Shown: positions 61,378 to 64,000 of the stretch, piece after piece
Position numbering within the stretch: the first letter of the stretch is position 1
Layout of the letters: the number at the start of each line of letters is the position of its first letter
Assembly (NCBI RefSeq): GCF_900116445.1
Contig: NZ_FPBH01000023.1
Location: 105,267-169,266, forward strand
Source of the DNA: Paraburkholderia aspalathi
GTDB lineage: Bacteria > Pseudomonadota > Gammaproteobacteria > Burkholderiales > Burkholderiaceae
DNA length: 64,000 nt
Direction of reading: 5' to 3'
The notes under the pieces: generated by a model
What the model saw: the letters and a program-made list of their open reading frames with translations, nothing else
The model's database searches: none
Told to the model about the DNA's origin: nothing
Position numbers and translations under genes: made by a program

Positions 61378-61410
61378 GTTACGGGCGGTGTTACGTAACG
61401 GGCGCGTTAC
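61378..61410. repeat. GTTAC repeat cluster upstream of the exopolysaccharide locus
   Basis: Within 33 bases GTTAC occurs at 61378, 61390 and 61406, GTAAC at 61395, and GTTACGTAAC (61390-61399) is a perfect 10-bp palindrome. It lies in a gene-free region (61297-61962). It could be a regulator-binding array; nothing else was seen in the gap. Confidence 0.4.
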
Positions 61411-61962
61411 CGCACACGATTTCGCGTCTTTTTTCGAGGGCTTCCTGAGAGACCGCGTCGGATAAAAACTTATATCTAACAAGGGTTTGCCCGACACGTG
61501 CCGACCAATTGTGAAAGAAATCTAACGATTGGCATGCTTGCTGCTTTATAGGTTGCGCGGTGCACAAGATAGACAAGACAAGCAGTACATGTTGGTGAAG
61601 TTCGAATCAACGACTGGCCTGGTCGGGGGTATCAGGTCAGTCTCCTCAACGCACAAGCGGTGTGATCTTTTGTTCGGATTCGTCGTGGCGGCGTTTCGCC
61701 TGAGTGCCCAGGTTGTGCGGGTGCGAGCGGTTTGTAGTCAATCCCCCATCGTTGTTCCAGGAACGTCCAGTCGTTTTGCTTCGCGCTGGATGGATGAAAT
61801 CCAGGTTGTGTTGTATTGCGCGCTTCTTCGCGTGCCGGGGCGGTGTTGTTGTCGCGAAGAGCGTGGTGGTGGAAGTACGAGAGACATGAGCTGTTGAAGC
61901 GAACACAAGTTGAGCAGCTCGACAAGAACGTTTGGCGCGAGAGACCAGCGCGGGGGATAAGA

Positions 61963-63378
61963 ATGGATACGGCGAATTTTGCGCAGCAAAGAAGAACAAT
62001 ACCAGGGTTGCAAAGCCTGATCGCACGTTTGCTCGATGTGATGCTCGTCGTTCTCGGGGCGGTGGTCGCTTCGCAAGTGCGATTTGAAGATCTCACGCAA
62101 AGCCGTATCGATACCGCCTTCGTTGCGTTTGCAGCCGCTTTTACGCTGGTTCTATTCCCTGCATTCGGTGTGTACGGCTCATGGCGTGGGCGGGCAATGC
62201 TGCGCATGGCCGGTCAGGTGTCGCTGGCGTGGTTCGTGGTTCAAGGCTGCGGTCTCGCGCTGATGTTCTCACTGCATCGCACGGATTTCATCTCGCGTCT
62301 CTGGTTTGCCTATTGGATGGCAATAACGGGCGGCGCGCTGATTGCGTCGCGTCTGGCTGTGCACGCCGTGCTCGCACGAGTGCGCCACGCAGGAATGAAT
62401 CTCCGCCGGGTTGCGGTGGTGGGATGTGGGTCGCATTGCCACCAGGTCGTGCGCAATATCGAAGGTTCAACGACCAGTGGATTTCGTGCAGTGGCGGCCT
62501 TTGATGTGCGGCCTGTGACGGGAACGATAGGTTCAGGCGTGCCGGTGTACGACGACATCGTCAAGTTCGCCGCCTACGTGAGATCTCACGATGTGCAGGA
62601 GTTGTGGCTCGCGTTGCCGCTCTCTGAAGAACGCACGCTGTCGCGCTTTGTGGCTGAGTTTCGCGACGACCTCGTGAACGTGCGCTTTGTACCTGATATG
62701 CGCAGCGTTGCGCTGTTCGATAGCGGCATGATCGATTTGATCGGTATGCCTGCGATCAACCTGGTTGCATCGCCGGTGCCGGCTCGCGCTTTGGTGAAGA
62801 AAGAGGTTTTCGATCGTGCGTTCGCCGCTTGCGCGCTGGCTGCGCTTGCCCCTCTTCTGATTGCGATTGCGTTCGCCGTCAAGCTGTCTTCGCGTGGACC
62901 GGTGTTCTTCACGCAGAAACGCAAGGGTGCGGATGGACGCATCTTCAAGATCTACAAGTTTCGTTCGATGCGTCCTCACGCTGTGGAAACAGGTGTGGTG
63001 AAACAGGCCACGCGAGGGGATCCGCGTATTACGCGAGTGGGTGCGTTTCTCAGGCGTACTAGCCTGGATGAGTTGCCGCAGTTCTTCAATGTACTGCGTG
63101 GCGATATGTCGGTAGTGGGGCCGCGGCCTCACGCGATTGAACATGACGAGCTTTATCAGAAAGTGGTGAACGGCTACATCCATCGGTACCGGATAAAGCC
63201 GGGGATCACAGGTTGGGCGCAGATCAACGGATTCAGAGGAGAGACAGACCAGATCGAGAAGATGCAAGGACGCGTCGAACACGATCTGTATTACCTGCGC
63301 AATTGGTCGTTCGGGCTCGACATGAGGATTGTCGCGGCGACGATAGCGAAGGGTCTGGTTCATAGCAACGCGTACTGA
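61963..63378 (+). CDS. Undecaprenyl-phosphate sugar phosphotransferase (exopolysaccharide initiation)
   Basis: A 471-residue polyisoprenyl-phosphate hexose-1-phosphate transferase: N-terminal membrane segments (LLDVMLVVLGAVVASQVRFE, ...), a central nucleotide-like domain (RRVAVVGCGSHCHQVVRNIE), and the catalytic core KKEVFDRAFAACALAALAPL...GPVFFTQKRKGADGRIFKIY KFRSMRP, TSLDELPQFFNVLRGDMSVV GPRP. It starts chain assembly by loading the first sugar on undecaprenyl phosphate, as BceB/WcaJ do. The ATG at 61963 has GGGGGATAAG upstream. Confidence 0.92.
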   Translation: MDTANFAQQRRTIPGLQSLIARLLDVMLVVLGAVVASQVRFEDLTQSRIDTAFVAFAAAFTLVLFPAFGVYGSWRGRAMLRMAGQVSLAWFVVQGCGLALMFSLHRTDFISRLWFAYWMAITGGALIASRLAVHAVLARVRHAGMNLRRVAVVGCGSHCHQVVRNIEGSTTSGFRAVAAFDVRPVTGTIGSGVPVYDDIVKFAAYVRSHDVQELWLALPLSEERTLSRFVAEFRDDLVNVRFVPDMRSVALFDSGMIDLIGMPAINLVASPVPARALVKKEVFDRAFAACALAALAPLLIAIAFAVKLSSRGPVFFTQKRKGADGRIFKIYKFRSMRPHAVETGVVKQATRGDPRITRVGAFLRRTSLDELPQFFNVLRGDMSVVGPRPHAIEHDELYQKVVNGYIHRYRIKPGITGWAQINGFRGETDQIEKMQGRVEHDLYYLRNWSFGLDMRIVAATIAKGLVHSNAY

Positions 63379-63401
63379 CACCTGCACACAATAAAAAATA
63401 C

Positions 63402-64000
63402 ATGGCCATGAAATTACGCGGACAACAACCCCGATCGGCGCCGAACGCGCTGACGCTTGCTGCAGCCTTAGCGTTTTCCGCTTCGGCGCACGCTGCCGAC
63501 CCAGCGCTCAATGCGCTCGGTGAGGCGGGTGGTTTGGTGATTCCGTATGCGTTTGCACTGCCCGAGGGGACGGTGGAGGCCCAGTACAACAACTACATCG
63601 ATCCGCGCTACGGCAAGAAAGCGACGGACGCGCAAATGTATTGGGGCGCGGTGGGATTGCTGCCTTATGTGGAGTTGTCGGGTGGACTCGCCAATTATCC
63701 GGCTGATGTCCACGCGCCATTCAGCAACGCCGACCACTTCCTGTTTCGTCACCTGATGGGCGACGTCAAGCTCGAAGTACCGAAGTTCTTCAAGTATCAA
63801 CCGAGCATCGCATTCGGCATTAGCGACATTGGCGGCCAGACGCACTTCTTCCGTTCGAAATACGGCGTGGTGTCGCAAGCATTTGGACCGGTGACGTTGA
63901 CCGCCGGTTACGGCCAGGGCGATCGCCTCGATGGTTTGTTCGGTGGCGCGCAGGTCTCGCTGTGGAACACGGGTTTGTCGCTGCTTGCAGAAGACGATTC
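63402..64000 (+). CDS. YjbH-type exopolysaccharide export protein, partial (3' end outside)
   Basis: The frame from the ATG at 63402 is open to base 64000 (about 199 codons). It has a signal peptide (NALTLAAALAFSASAHAADP), then GLVIPYAFALPEGTVEAQYN, VGLLPYVELSGGLANYP, MGDVKLEVPKFFKYQPSIAF GISDIGGQTHFFRSKYGV: repeated beta-strand patterns of the YjbH/CapA family of outer-membrane proteins for polysaccharide export. A second ATG at 63408 is equally possible. It follows the sugar transferase by 23 nt, so both start an EPS operon. Confidence 0.8.
   Translation, partial: MAMKLRGQQPRSAPNALTLAAALAFSASAHAADPALNALGEAGGLVIPYAFALPEGTVEAQYNNYIDPRYGKKATDAQMYWGAVGLLPYVELSGGLANYPADVHAPFSNADHFLFRHLMGDVKLEVPKFFKYQPSIAFGISDIGGQTHFFRSKYGVVSQAFGPVTLTAGYGQGDRLDGLFGGAQVSLWNTGLSLLAEDD

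Noticed and set aside
61632..62207. Minus-strand 191-codon frame over the start of the sugar transferase
   Set aside because: Ser/Thr/Arg-rich shadow in front of and across a conserved gene; no start signal.
1..64000. CRISPR array, rRNA or tRNA gene, intact insertion sequence
   Set aside because: No regularly spaced direct repeats, no rRNA or tRNA signature and no complete transposase gene were seen by reading; a tRNAscan and an IS search would be needed to exclude small or decayed ones.

Overview
The window reads as chromosomal DNA of a betaproteobacterium, most likely Paraburkholderia/Burkholderia. The support is GC-rich coding DNA, a classical Burkholderia-type trimeric porin, a DUF4148 small exported protein, DUF3309 and DUF2783 proteins, a Burkholderia-type integrase remnant, and dense catabolic and ABC-transport operons under LysR, IclR, RpiR, AraC and Lrp regulators. 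This is inference from gene content; there is no rRNA or tRNA marker.

Region by region. 1-4.2 kb: left-edge membrane protein fragment, truncated MarR/OhrR regulator, alpha/beta hydrolase with an Asp nucleophile, nitrilase. 4.2-9.4 kb: a minus-strand accessory block with a structured 5' leader RNA, an Imm49 immunity protein, several small exported proteins and a CHAP/NlpC-like amidase toxin with a DUF3828-type immunity protein; it looks like a type VI effector/immunity island. 9.4-14.3 kb: a mosaic defence-like island with a relatively AT-rich two-gene unit of unknown function, an AlpA-like HTH, an FRG-domain protein, an HNH nuclease, and two degenerate N-termini of the same integrase type.

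14.4-20.7 kb: sugar-type ABC uptake locus (binding protein and two permeases on minus; SDR, ATPase and RpiR regulator on plus) around a divergent control region. 20.8-28.5 kb: MerR-ATPase fusion, two IclR regulators, and a divergent operon of a degenerate metallo-beta-lactamase-fold protein, an MhpA-like FAD monooxygenase, DUF2783 and an MFS transporter. 28.6-36.5 kb: a minus-strand catabolic locus combining the 2-oxopent-4-enoate to pyruvate + acetyl-CoA module (MhpD/E/F type) with a serine/threonine-dehydratase-like PLP enzyme, a RidA protein, a free-standing alanyl-tRNA editing protein and PsuG, plus AraC and a quinone oxidoreductase. This is the most suggestive candidate for an undescribed pathway: degradation of an unsaturated or hydroxylated C5 amino acid.

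36.7-39.7 kb: a working Sfp-type phosphopantetheinyl transferase converging on a degenerate paralogue, a hypothetical gene and a nitroreductase with a Fur-like box. 39.8-49.5 kb: MFS (YbfB type), alpha-hydroxy-acid oxidase, OtsA, small exported protein, winged-helix/TPR regulator with MFS and a FmdB-type zinc ribbon, Ap4A phosphorylase, Lrp regulator. 49.7-59.5 kb: LysR, a complete oligopeptide-type ABC operon that ends with a CocE/NonD hydrolase, then a porin. 59.5-64 kb: small hydrophobic proteins and the start of an exopolysaccharide locus (polyprenyl-phosphate sugar transferase, then a YjbH-type protein that runs off the right edge).

Several genes shorter than about 60 codons (47582-47746, 60520-60594, 60887-61042) and both edge-truncated genes were found by reading the sequence directly.
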